64,000 nucleotides of DNA. It comes from Acidaminobacter hydrogenoformans DSM 2784 (lineage in GTDB: Bacteria; Bacillota; Clostridia; Peptostreptococcales; Acidaminobacteraceae). Both the position numbers and the translations under genes were made by a program. Under the pieces are notes generated by a model. It was not told the origin of the DNA. It searched no databases and was given only the letters and a program-made list of their open reading frames with translations. The stretch lies in NCBI RefSeq assembly GCF_900103005.1, contig NZ_FMWL01000003.1, positions 186,001 through 250,000 of the forward strand. The letters are read 5' to 3'. Below, one piece after another: positions 26,438-33,672 of this stretch (the first letter of the stretch is position 1; every line of letters starts with the position of its first letter).

Positions 26438-26520
26438 GGCACACGGCTGCCATATAGACAGTTTTGTCTACTTAGGCCCGTTCTTTTGCGTCCCAGGCTT
26501 TCGCCTGGTTTGCCTTTTTC
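26438..26520 (-). promoter_or_regulatory. c-di-GMP-I (GEMM) riboswitch aptamer upstream of flgB
   Basis: Read on the minus strand the segment has every landmark of the c-di-GMP-I class: GGCAAACC, then the stem CCAGGC/GCCTGG closed by a GAAA tetraloop, GGACGCAAA, GGCCTAAG, a second stem TAGACA/TGTCTA, and ATGGCAGCCG ending in TGCC, which pairs with the opening GGCA as P1. The tetraloop and its receptor side are both present. The same class controls the flgB operon in Clostridioides difficile. It lies 135 nt upstream of flgB with no gene between, so control of the whole flagellar operon by c-di-GMP is a strong inference. Confidence 0.93.
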
Positions 26521-26825
26521 TGAAAAGTTTTCGGGAAGGAATGCCAGTCTAACGCTGATTTTGAAGTATTTTCTGCTGAGTTTGGCCTATGCCGTGGCTG
26601 CGATCACTATGCAATCCGTGCGTTGGTTCAGACATTCGAGTTAGATTTTAAACATGATTAAACGCGTATAAACATTTATATTTTAAACCTTGAGAAAACA
26701 CATAACATTGACATCATAGCACAGGAAAAGTAACAAATAAACAACAAAATTCAAAAAAAACCAAAAAATTCGACAGAATGATTACATTTGTCAAATAATG
26801 ATTGAGAGATTTTATTTCTTGTTGA
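26515..26825. other. AT-rich intergenic region upstream of the riboswitch
   Basis: No gene is seen. It must hold the promoter of the riboswitch-flgB operon and the 3' end of the flgM operon. On the minus strand there is an extended -10-like TGCTATGAT (near 26715-26725) and a perfect -35-like TTGACA (near 26790) without a good -10. Neither is convincing. No sigma-D motif of the kind found elsewhere in the window and no clear terminator were recognised, so readthrough from the fliT-like gene into the riboswitch is possible. Confidence 0.4.
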
Positions 26826-27221
26826 TCAAGCCTTTGTGTCCAGACTCGAAAACACGTCTTCCCTGCCTGATAAGACGTGACCGGTAAAGGCTTTTGCTTT
26901 CCTGACGTCTCTCATGCTTTTACTCAGGCTTTCCATTGAGCTTTTGAGGGCGACTTGATAATCATTATGCTTTGCACTGATTTTTTCCAGCTGATCCCGA
27001 ATATGATCCCTCAGATCCCGCAGGTCTGAACTGTCATTTATTTCCTCTGCATGCCAGGAAAATTTCACAGTATCGTCCAAAGTCTCCACTTGATCCTTCC
27101 ACTTCTCAATAGTGACTGCAAGTTCAGGGTCCCCCGGTTCATATTCGGCGTAACTGTCTTTCCACGCTTCGAGAAGTCTGAGGCGAGCTGTCAGATAAGC
27201 CTGAATGCCTTCACGTCCCAT
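26826..27221 (-). CDS. Probable FliT-like flagellar chaperone
   Basis: A 131-residue, highly charged, all-helical protein (for example LEAWKDSYAEYEPGDPEL, later SSMESLSKSMRDVRKAKAF) with no recognised domain. It directly follows fliS as the last gene of the late operon, where Firmicutes often encode a FliT-type export chaperone for FliD. Size and helical content agree; sequence similarity was not established. The ATG at 27221 has AAGGGAG upstream. Confidence 0.55.
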   Translation of the reverse strand: MGREGIQAYLTARLRLLEAWKDSYAEYEPGDPELAVTIEKWKDQVETLDDTVKFSWHAEEINDSSDLRDLRDHIRDQLEKISAKHNDYQVALKSSMESLSKSMRDVRKAKAFTGHVLSGREDVFSSLDTKA

Positions 27222-27260
27222 TGTTTCACTCCCTTTTCTGCAGTTCTTCACTGCTGCAAC

Positions 27261-27638
27261 TCACAGCTGATGCCAGCTTTCTCTGAGTTCTTCGAGATAC
27301 TGCTGCACACCTGCAACCTGATCTTTATCTTTTTTGATGTTGGCTTGTACCAGGGACCAATGAAAGTACTCGTATAGCTTGTACAAATCCTGGGCAATGT
27401 CGCCGCCTGCTTCGAAATTCAGCGTCACCATTAATTCCTCAATGATCAGCTGCCCCTTGAGGATCTTCTGATGCGCCGTCTGGAGATCTTTGATCTCAAG
27501 CGCGCGCTGTGCGCTCATCAGATTTTGTATTGCACCGTCATAGAGCATAAGGATTAATTTTTTTTGTGGCGCCGTGCTGACTTGTGCCCCGCCATAAGCT
27601 TGGCTGGCCTGTCTGAGGGCTGCATTATAGGTGCTCAT
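27261..27638 (-). CDS. fliS: Flagellin export chaperone FliS
   Basis: The 125-residue product has the FliS pattern: YGGAQVSTAPQKKLILMLYDGAIQNL near the start, then KGQLIIEELMVTLNFEAGGDIAQDLYKLYEY. FliS keeps flagellin unfolded in the cytoplasm and, in Bacillus, helps FliW regulation. It starts 15 bp after fliD. Confidence 0.96.
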   Translation of the reverse strand: MSTYNAALRQASQAYGGAQVSTAPQKKLILMLYDGAIQNLMSAQRALEIKDLQTAHQKILKGQLIIEELMVTLNFEAGGDIAQDLYKLYEYFHWSLVQANIKKDKDQVAGVQQYLEELRESWHQL

Positions 27639-27653
27639 GCTTTTAACCTCCTT

Positions 27654-29015
27654 TTATTCCTGATTTTGCATGCCGCCCAGCTGCGCCGCCAGCCAGTTTG
27701 ACTGGGTTTCAGCCTTTTGCATGGCGACATCCAGCTTTGAAAACATGTTAATATAATACGCTTCACGCTTTGTCATTTTATCTTCAAAATCAGTGATTCT
27801 TCGGTTCAAATCCTTGAGCGTTCGCTCGAGGCTTGAGCTTTTTACCTGGATCATACCGTTTGACTTATCTGTCAATCCCTCAATGAGACCTTCCAGCCGT
27901 CCTGACATGCCCGTCTGCAGTTCGTCTCCGGCAAGAAGCTTCTGCACCTCATTTGGAGTTTCTTTGAGTGCGGTTTTCAGCTTTTCAGCATCCAGCATCA
28001 AAGTTCCCTCTTTATCAATGGTCGTTATCCCTATTTCGGAGAGATTCTTAAAAATAGAAGCACTTTCGGGCAGATCTGATGTCAGCCCCTGTCTCAAGCT
28101 GTTTTGGAATCTGACGAGACTGCTTTCACCGTAAAGCTTGCCCTGACTTCCTGGCACCTCTCTTGTCCCTGCCGCTGTTTGCGCTTTCAAAAACGACATG
28201 GTGCTGTTATATTGATCCACGAATTCCTGAAAGGCTTTGATTGTTTTTTCTGAGTCCTCTGAGACAGTGATGACGACGGGTGCAGCTATATCCGTTTCTT
28301 GCTTCAACTGAAGACTCATCCCCAGGACGGCGTCGCTGACCGTATTGCTGTCCCTTGTCATTTCAATGCCATTGACTGAGAATATTGAGCCTTGTCCGAG
28401 GACTTCCTCCACAGTATTCAAACCAAGCGCTTCCAGCACAGCGGGCTGTTCGCTGCTTACGGTCATGGGATCAGCCCCATAGCTGCTGGATTTCAACACC
28501 ATTCTTCCGTCCACCACCGTTGCTGTCACACCGGTGTTTGTGCTCTCCAAATTGATATTGCGGACAACCGTTCTCAAAGACTGTGATGCTTCTATTGTGA
28601 TCTGGGCCGTTTTATCTCCAGCGCCAAGTGTCAAATTCCCAGTAAGGTTAAGTGCCGTATCAAAATCCGTTTGCGCCACTTTCGATCCAGTCATTTTTGT
28701 CTGAGTCGCCAGTTGCTTCACCAGTACCTCGTACTGCCCTGAAACTGCGTCTCTGGTTCCGCTGGCACTGACGATTGCCTCTTCTGAGGACGCGGTTGTC
28801 TTTGAATAAAGCGTCTCCGTTTTGGACAAGGCTTTAATTTTATCCAGAAGGTTCTTGAGTCGTGTAGCTACATCCTTCCAGGCGCCCTGTCTGGCTTCAA
28901 GATCCGTCTTCTTTTCCGCGAAAGTTATGAGGGGCCGCTTTTCGACGGCCATAAGCTTGTCAATAACCCCCTGATCCATTCCGGAATAGGAGCCTATAAA
29001 ATTTATGCCTGCCAT
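27654..29015 (-). CDS. fliD: Flagellar filament cap protein FliD
   Basis: A 453-residue hook-associated protein 2. The N-terminal domain begins INFIGSYSGMDQGVIDKLMAVEKRPL and the C-terminal coiled coil includes LERTLKDLNRRITDFEDKM near the end. The cap promotes flagellin folding at the filament tip. The short internal domain makes it somewhat smaller than enterobacterial FliD but normal for Clostridia. Confidence 0.95.
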   Translation of the reverse strand: MAGINFIGSYSGMDQGVIDKLMAVEKRPLITFAEKKTDLEARQGAWKDVATRLKNLLDKIKALSKTETLYSKTTASSEEAIVSASGTRDAVSGQYEVLVKQLATQTKMTGSKVAQTDFDTALNLTGNLTLGAGDKTAQITIEASQSLRTVVRNINLESTNTGVTATVVDGRMVLKSSSYGADPMTVSSEQPAVLEALGLNTVEEVLGQGSIFSVNGIEMTRDSNTVSDAVLGMSLQLKQETDIAAPVVITVSEDSEKTIKAFQEFVDQYNSTMSFLKAQTAAGTREVPGSQGKLYGESSLVRFQNSLRQGLTSDLPESASIFKNLSEIGITTIDKEGTLMLDAEKLKTALKETPNEVQKLLAGDELQTGMSGRLEGLIEGLTDKSNGMIQVKSSSLERTLKDLNRRITDFEDKMTKREAYYINMFSKLDVAMQKAETQSNWLAAQLGGMQNQE

Positions 29016-29033
29016 AAGTCACCGCCTTAAGCT

Positions 29034-29432
29034 TTAAATTTTTTGATCGACGCACAGTCCAACCAGCTCTTGCAGATTGGATATTATTTCAACCAGCTTC
29101 TCTGAAGGAATTTCGCGAATCACTTGATTCGTCTCATCCTCGATCAGCTTGACTATGATCTCACCGGATTTTTCATGAATTTTGAATTCAAAATGCGTGG
29201 CGCTGCCCTGCATCATGTCGTTGGCATCCCTCAGCACCTTTTCCATCAAGGCCTTTGCATTTTCCTTTGCCTCACTTTGACCCAAAGCGCCTTGCTTCTG
29301 ATCTTCCGGCCATTTACCAAAATGCTGATCTATTCTGTCTTTAAGCTGTTCCAGTGGGATCCTCTGACCTTGCTTCTCAATAACTCTCAAGGACGGATTG
29401 GCATGATGGATCCGTTCGATTTTATAATCCAA
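29034..29432 (-). CDS. flaG: FlaG family flagellar protein
   Basis: A 132-residue protein whose C-terminal half (FEFKIHEKSGEIIVKLIEDETNQVIREIPSEKLVEI) is the FlaG domain. The N-terminal half is variable. FlaG affects filament length in some bacteria. It lies between csrA and fliD, a usual place for the gene. Confidence 0.92.
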   Translation of the reverse strand: MDYKIERIHHANPSLRVIEKQGQRIPLEQLKDRIDQHFGKWPEDQKQGALGQSEAKENAKALMEKVLRDANDMMQGSATHFEFKIHEKSGEIIVKLIEDETNQVIREIPSEKLVEIISNLQELVGLCVDQKI

Positions 29433-29449
29433 GGGGCATGGCCTCCAAT

Positions 29450-29665
29450 CTAAGGATTTCTGACCTTAAGTAATGCTTTCGCGGCCAGCGCGGCTGACTG
29501 ATTTTCCTCCCGGACGGCCTCCAGGATCTCTTTTCTGTAAATTTTTACATCCTCGGGTGCATTTATTCCGAGCTTGACCTTGCCGTCCTCCGCTTCAAGG
29601 ATTACAATTTCTATTTTGCCGTCAATGATCAGGGATTCTTCTTTTTTTCTAGCCAAGACCAACAC
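29450..29665 (-). CDS. csrA: RNA-binding translational regulator CsrA
   Basis: The 71-residue product begins MLVLARKKEESLIIDGKIEI and has the C-terminal VKLGINAPEDVKIYRKEI pattern. CsrA dimers bind GGA motifs near ribosome binding sites; in Bacillus the main target is flagellin mRNA. The flagellin leader in this window has the expected hairpin (57970-57995). The start overlaps the end of fliW by 17 bp, which couples synthesis of antagonist and regulator. Confidence 0.97.
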   Translation of the reverse strand: MLVLARKKEESLIIDGKIEIVILEAEDGKVKLGINAPEDVKIYRKEILEAVREENQSAALAAKALLKVRNP

Positions 29666-30095
29666 TGGCGGCCACCCCCTCTCCCTTCAGAGGCACCCGC
29701 GTAGACCATTCAGGGCTGGTCAGAACAACCTGCGCGGCTTGTCTGCGCTTCAGACTGACGGCCACCGGTGCTGCAAGGTTCATGGTTGAAGCATCAAGGG
29801 GATCGCGTACAGTCACTATAGCCAGAACTTCGGCTTCTTCAGGGGAAGTAATTCCAATTTTTTCACAGACATCATCCGGCAGCTCCACTTCAAAGCCCTG
29901 AATCCAGAACCAGGGGCTCGTCACAATGAAACCCACGGCTTCATTCTCTTCGCAGATCATGCTGTAAAATGGCATGTCTTCAACCGGCTGCAGCTTATAA
30001 TGCCTGCAGTCTTCAAACCCCGGCAGCCCTTCAGGAAAATAGAGTTCTCCCGGCAGCTCTGTTTGATTTATCAGTTCATCTGGCACTAATGTCAT
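29649..30095 (-). CDS. fliW: Flagellar assembly factor FliW
   Basis: A 148-residue beta-barrel protein with LPGELYFPEGLPGFEDCRHY and the later EEAEVLAIVTVRD pattern. FliW binds free flagellin or CsrA. When flagellin is exported, FliW is released and sequesters CsrA, allowing flagellin translation. It overlaps csrA and follows flgL by 23 bp, matching Bacillus gene order. Confidence 0.96.
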   Translation of the reverse strand: MTLVPDELINQTELPGELYFPEGLPGFEDCRHYKLQPVEDMPFYSMICEENEAVGFIVTSPWFWIQGFEVELPDDVCEKIGITSPEEAEVLAIVTVRDPLDASTMNLAAPVAVSLKRRQAAQVVLTSPEWSTRVPLKGEGVAASVGLG

Positions 30096-30118
30096 AAGGT
30101 CGTTCCTCCCGCTTCAAC

Positions 30119-31030
30119 TTAGAGGTAATCGAGCAGCGTTGGCTGCAGTATTTTCGCGCCTGTTGAGAGAGATGCTTTATAGGCATTTTCCATCATGGCA
30201 AATTGCATGACTTTTTCCGCGAAGTCTATGTCCTCCGCCTTGGACAGGAGCTCAGTGAGGTTCAGGGCTTCTGAATCGTTCAGCGACAACATGGCTTCCA
30301 GACGGTTGGATGTCGCGCCATTTTTGGCGCGAATAGACAACACCGCTTCAATGTTCTCATCCAGCTGTTTAAGGATCTCTCCGCCAATGGCTTTTCGCTC
30401 TTCTGAAGTGCCATCCGAAAGGCCTGTTTTGAATTTTTCGAGCACATCAGACAGGCTGATCCGGGGGTCGTCAGACGCTTCAAAGATCTCATGGCCCGTT
30501 GTGTTGATCTGAATTTCCACGCCGGGGAGCACCTCGTGATGAATTCTTTCACTGTTTCCATTGTAAGTGATCCGGCCAGTGCTTTCGTTCGCCGCTAAGG
30601 GTGAATTCATGGTGTCCGTTCCACCAAATAAAAATCTGCCATCATATTTTGAATTTCCAATTTGCGCAAGGCTTTCGATCAGCTGGCCCACCTCAGTATC
30701 ATAGGCCTTATACTCCGCCTCGCTGTTGGTGCCGTTGGCCGCAGCTATTGCCAGCTCCCTCAGCCTGTTTAGTGAAGCCCCTATTTCATTCAGCGCGCCG
30801 TCCGTGGTTTCCACCCAGCCGGACGCGTCCTCAATATTTCTCTTATACTGGGCGTTGCGCGCCACTTCGGTTTCGAGGGAGAGCGCCCGGGACACCATCA
30901 CCGGATTGTCCGAAGGCCTTGAGAATGCCTTGCCCGTAGCGAGCTGATTCTGGGTTTTGTGCATTTGATTCAGGTTTCGGCGCAGATGAATCAGAAAATC
31001 TTCTCCCATCATCCTGTTTGTCACTCTCAT
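30119..31030 (-). CDS. flgL: Flagellar hook-associated protein FlgL (HAP3)
   Basis: A 303-residue junction protein with flagellin-like ends. LRRNLNQMHKTQNQLATGKAFSRPSDNP (shown in part) marks the N-terminus and EKVMQFAMMENAYKASLSTG the C-terminus; DGRFLFGGTDT is the typical central motif. It links the hook to the filament with FlgK. Confidence 0.94.
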   Translation of the reverse strand: MRVTNRMMGEDFLIHLRRNLNQMHKTQNQLATGKAFSRPSDNPVMVSRALSLETEVARNAQYKRNIEDASGWVETTDGALNEIGASLNRLRELAIAAANGTNSEAEYKAYDTEVGQLIESLAQIGNSKYDGRFLFGGTDTMNSPLAANESTGRITYNGNSERIHHEVLPGVEIQINTTGHEIFEASDDPRISLSDVLEKFKTGLSDGTSEERKAIGGEILKQLDENIEAVLSIRAKNGATSNRLEAMLSLNDSEALNLTELLSKAEDIDFAEKVMQFAMMENAYKASLSTGAKILQPTLLDYL

Positions 31031-31043
31031 GAACGTTCCTCCA

Positions 31044-32612
31044 TTATCTGACCATGTTGATCAGGGTGTCGAGCATATTGGTCAAGGTTGTCATCACCCG
31101 AGCATTGGCCTGGTAGCCGTTTTGGAACTTCACCAGGGCACTGATTTCTTCGTCTATGGAAACCCCCATGACCGACTCCCGCCGCTGGTGGAGCTGATTA
31201 AGCAGCGAGGTTTCGTTCTCCGCCATAGTTCGGCTGTAAGCTGCATCGACCCCCAGTCCCGCGACGGTGGCGCGGTAGCGGGCATCTGAAGTGTCACCCG
31301 TCGCCGTCTCAAACCGCATGGTGTCCGGGTTAAAGTCAGACGCTTTGAGGCTGACATCCCGAAGGCTTGCAATTGCCAGCGCGCGGGAACCGTCACCATC
31401 GGGCCCAGTCCCAGCCTGAAGCTTGCCGGCGGCAATCAGCTCCGGGGCCCCTTTCAGGGTTGAATTCACCTGAATGGACGCGGCGGTGATGATTTCGTCT
31501 CCTTTACGACTGGTAAAGAAATCTGTGCCCGTTCCGCCATTGCTGTGCACGGTGTTGATCAAGGCGGCCATTCCGGAGGCCAGTGCATCTATTTTCTCTG
31601 TGTATTGGTCGAGCTCGGACAGCATGGACTGCAGTCCGGAGACTTTGCCTTCGCCGGCCTTTACAACAGTGAAGTCTGTCAGCGCTTCAGGTAGCGCGGC
31701 CTTTGAAGCCACGACCGTTCCGGGTCTCCAGGCACTCAGGTCACCGGCCTCCGCTTGAGGAACTTCAATAAACTGTATGTTATTTGAATCGCCGCTCTGG
31801 GCAATGCCAATTCTTTTCATGGTTATGACGCCGGTCTCACTGTCCGTGACATCTTCAACAGATTGTACGACGCTGAAGCGCGGGGCCGGGGATTGCTCCA
31901 GCATGGGCTGACTGTCTATGGTGATTTGAATGCCGCCATCGGCAAAATCCTCGGTGGAAAAGGTGAGATAGGACGATAGCTGATCCAGCAGCAAATCCCG
32001 CTGATCCAGCAAATCGTTTGGCACCATCTCGCGGTTCACGGCGGACTGAATCTGGGTGTCCACGGCGGACAGCTGCTCCAGCTTAGCGTTGATTTCAAAG
32101 GTGCTCTGGTTGACCTGAAAGAGGGTCTCGGCCTTCAGGCTGTCAAGCTGGGATGCCGTGTGGTTGAAGCGATCCGCCATGGTCGTGGACTGTTCCAGGA
32201 CAATAGTCCTCGCCGTCACGCTCTCCGGTGTCTTGCTGAGCTCCTGCCAGGCGTTCCACATTTCCTGCATGGCGTCGCTGATGCCGGTGTCCGAGGGCTC
32301 GTTGAAAATAATTTCCAGCTGGTCATAGACATCGTTTTGGGCTTCAAAGCTGTTCAGGCGGGCGTTTTCCGTGCGTACCTGACGGTCCGTAAAGACATCC
32401 CGGATGCGGGTGACGCCATCTATCCGCACGCCGGTGCTGATTTCGCCAATCCCCGCCAAGTGCTGAGGCGTGTTGGTCACGAGGTTGACGCGTTTCCTGG
32501 AGTAGCCCTCTGTCTGGGCGTTCGAAATGTTGTTGGAGGTGGTGTTGACAGCGGACTGCATGGCCTGAAGGCCGCTGTTGGCTATATTCATGGTTCCGAA
32601 AATTCCAGACAT
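31044..32612 (-). CDS. flgK: Flagellar hook-associated protein FlgK (HAP1)
   Basis: A 522-residue protein. The N-terminus FGTMNIANSGLQAMQSAVNT, followed by SNNISNAQTEGYSRKRV, and the C-terminus EEISALVKFQNGYQANARVM identify it. It sits at the hook-filament junction. The stop lies 13 bp before flgL. Confidence 0.96.
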   Translation of the reverse strand: MSGIFGTMNIANSGLQAMQSAVNTTSNNISNAQTEGYSRKRVNLVTNTPQHLAGIGEISTGVRIDGVTRIRDVFTDRQVRTENARLNSFEAQNDVYDQLEIIFNEPSDTGISDAMQEMWNAWQELSKTPESVTARTIVLEQSTTMADRFNHTASQLDSLKAETLFQVNQSTFEINAKLEQLSAVDTQIQSAVNREMVPNDLLDQRDLLLDQLSSYLTFSTEDFADGGIQITIDSQPMLEQSPAPRFSVVQSVEDVTDSETGVITMKRIGIAQSGDSNNIQFIEVPQAEAGDLSAWRPGTVVASKAALPEALTDFTVVKAGEGKVSGLQSMLSELDQYTEKIDALASGMAALINTVHSNGGTGTDFFTSRKGDEIITAASIQVNSTLKGAPELIAAGKLQAGTGPDGDGSRALAIASLRDVSLKASDFNPDTMRFETATGDTSDARYRATVAGLGVDAAYSRTMAENETSLLNQLHQRRESVMGVSIDEEISALVKFQNGYQANARVMTTLTNMLDTLINMVR

Positions 32613-32682
32613 GGCTGTACCTCATTTCAGAATGATCTTTGTTCTTTGGGGGATCCTTTGGTTCAGATGATGTCATGAAAGG

Positions 32683-33087
32683 TTATACGGATTGGTCGAG
32701 CCAGCCTGTCTTTGCACTTTGGCCATACTGAACTTCCCCGCTCCTCGCGTAGAGGCTGGTGCTCTGTGATGATTTTTGAGGCTTCAGCGCTTCTTTCAGG
32801 GCCCCAAGGTAGACCAGGGTTTGCCGGGCGAGCAGCGTGTTGGTCTCCTGGAGAGCTCTGATCTCTTGAACGGCGTCACGTATCCGCGTCTTCGCTTTCT
32901 CTTCCTGGGGAGGTTCAGACTTGTATTTTTCAAGAAGCCCGTTTAGAATCATGGTGGCTTCGGCTTTGGATCTGGCAATGGACTCCAGGGCTTCGCCGTT
33001 TTGTGTCATTAAAGCCCGCTGCTCCGTTTCCATGAGAGATTTCATGTCGTCGAGACAGTCAAGGAGGCTGTTCGTTAAAGGCTTCAT
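32683..33087 (-). CDS. flgN: FlgN family export chaperone
   Basis: A 134-residue helical protein (LLDCLDDMKSLMETEQRALM and later IRALQETNTLLARQTLVYLG) with the loose FlgN pattern. FlgN chaperones FlgK and FlgL, which are the next two genes. It overlaps the flgM stop by 4 bp. Confidence 0.88.
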   Translation of the reverse strand: MKPLTNSLLDCLDDMKSLMETEQRALMTQNGEALESIARSKAEATMILNGLLEKYKSEPPQEEKAKTRIRDAVQEIRALQETNTLLARQTLVYLGALKEALKPQKSSQSTSLYARSGEVQYGQSAKTGWLDQSV

Positions 33088-33383
33088 GGCTTTTCTTTCC
33101 TTTCCTGAATGAGGCGCTCTGTCAAAGCCTCGGCCAGCTTGTCGACATTTGGTTTATAAGTACCTTGCTTCAACTGAGCCTTTATTTCCAAAGCTCTCTG
33201 GGAGATTTCCGCCTCGTCTGTGCCGTCTTTCATCAAGCTGGACAAAGCTTTAGCCGCGCCGGAAAGCTCCAGCTCATCCCGCTTTGGGGCAGTGCCTGCT
33301 GGCTTTGTCTCACGAGGCTTCACCTCTTGCTGCTGGTAGGTTTTCAGCGCGGATCGCTGCAGACTGGATGATTGTATTTTCAC
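33084..33383 (-). CDS. flgM: Anti-sigma factor FlgM
   Basis: The 99-residue product has the FlgM core RDELELSGAAKALSSLMKDG followed by ALEIKAQLKQGTYKPNVDKLAEALTERLI. FlgM holds SigD inactive until it is exported through the finished hook. It is the first gene of the late operon, directly behind a sigma-D-like promoter, so it is probably self-limiting for its own sigma factor. Confidence 0.95.
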   Translation of the reverse strand: MKIQSSSLQRSALKTYQQQEVKPRETKPAGTAPKRDELELSGAAKALSSLMKDGTDEAEISQRALEIKAQLKQGTYKPNVDKLAEALTERLIQERKEKP

Positions 33384-33431
33384 GATGATCCCTCCTCGGT
33401 TCGTCGTTCACTATTTTTCTCTATAGGTGAC

Positions 33432-33457
33432 CTATCGTCTCAATCATAAAATAGTTA
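33432..33457 (-). promoter_or_regulatory. Sigma-D-like promoter of the flgM operon
   Basis: On the minus strand TAAC (33457-33454), 14 bases, GACGATAG (33439-33432). This resembles the sigma-28 consensus TAAA-N15-GCCGATAT, and the same TAAC-N14 spacing recurs before cheX, flagellin and the GGDEF/HD-GYP gene. It lies about 50 bp upstream of flgM. Confidence 0.75.
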
Positions 33458-33481
33458 AGGGATATTTACAAATTTCTTCAG

Positions 33482-33540
33482 GAGGGGACAGGGACACGTG
33501 GTGCGGGACTGGGACACATGGTGCGGGACTGGGACAGACT
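33482..33540. repeat. GGGACA tandem repeat, same family as the repeat in cheA
   Basis: GGGGACAGGGACA begins the stretch, followed by two nearly identical 20-base units, GGGACACGTGGTGCGGGACT and GGGACACATGGTGCGGGACT, and a third partial unit GGGACAGACTG. The leading CTTCAGGAGGGGACAGGGAC is shared exactly with the minus strand of the cheA repeat arm. It lies between flgM and the MCP terminator and contains no gene. Confidence 0.8.
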
Positions 33541-33552
33541 GCACGACAACGG

Positions 33553-33612
33553 AAAACGGAGCGCTGTGCCAGGGGGTAGGTCTAATCGCCCCCCTGCACC
33601 GCGCTCCGTTTT
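33553..33612 (-). terminator. Rho-independent terminator of the chemotaxis operon
   Basis: AAAACGGAGCGC (33553-33564) pairs with GCGCTCCGTTTT (33601-33612), with an inner GTGCCAGGGGG/CCCCCTGCAC stem. A T run follows on the minus strand. It lies 60 bp after the MCP stop and ends the cheX-to-MCP operon. The A/T flanks would also allow function on the + strand. Confidence 0.85.
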
Positions 33613-33672
33613 TCTAAGAAAAGAAATCTGGCACCCTTTTCCCCCATGCCTTGCCCACAAGCTGCTTTTCGC

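Noticed and set aside
26717..26742. TTGACA on the + strand with a TAACAA 17 bases later near 26708-26737
   Set aside because: No + strand gene follows; AT-rich DNA gives such matches easily.
33482..33540. CRISPR-like array
   Set aside because: Only two full 20-base units directly adjoining, with no unique spacers.
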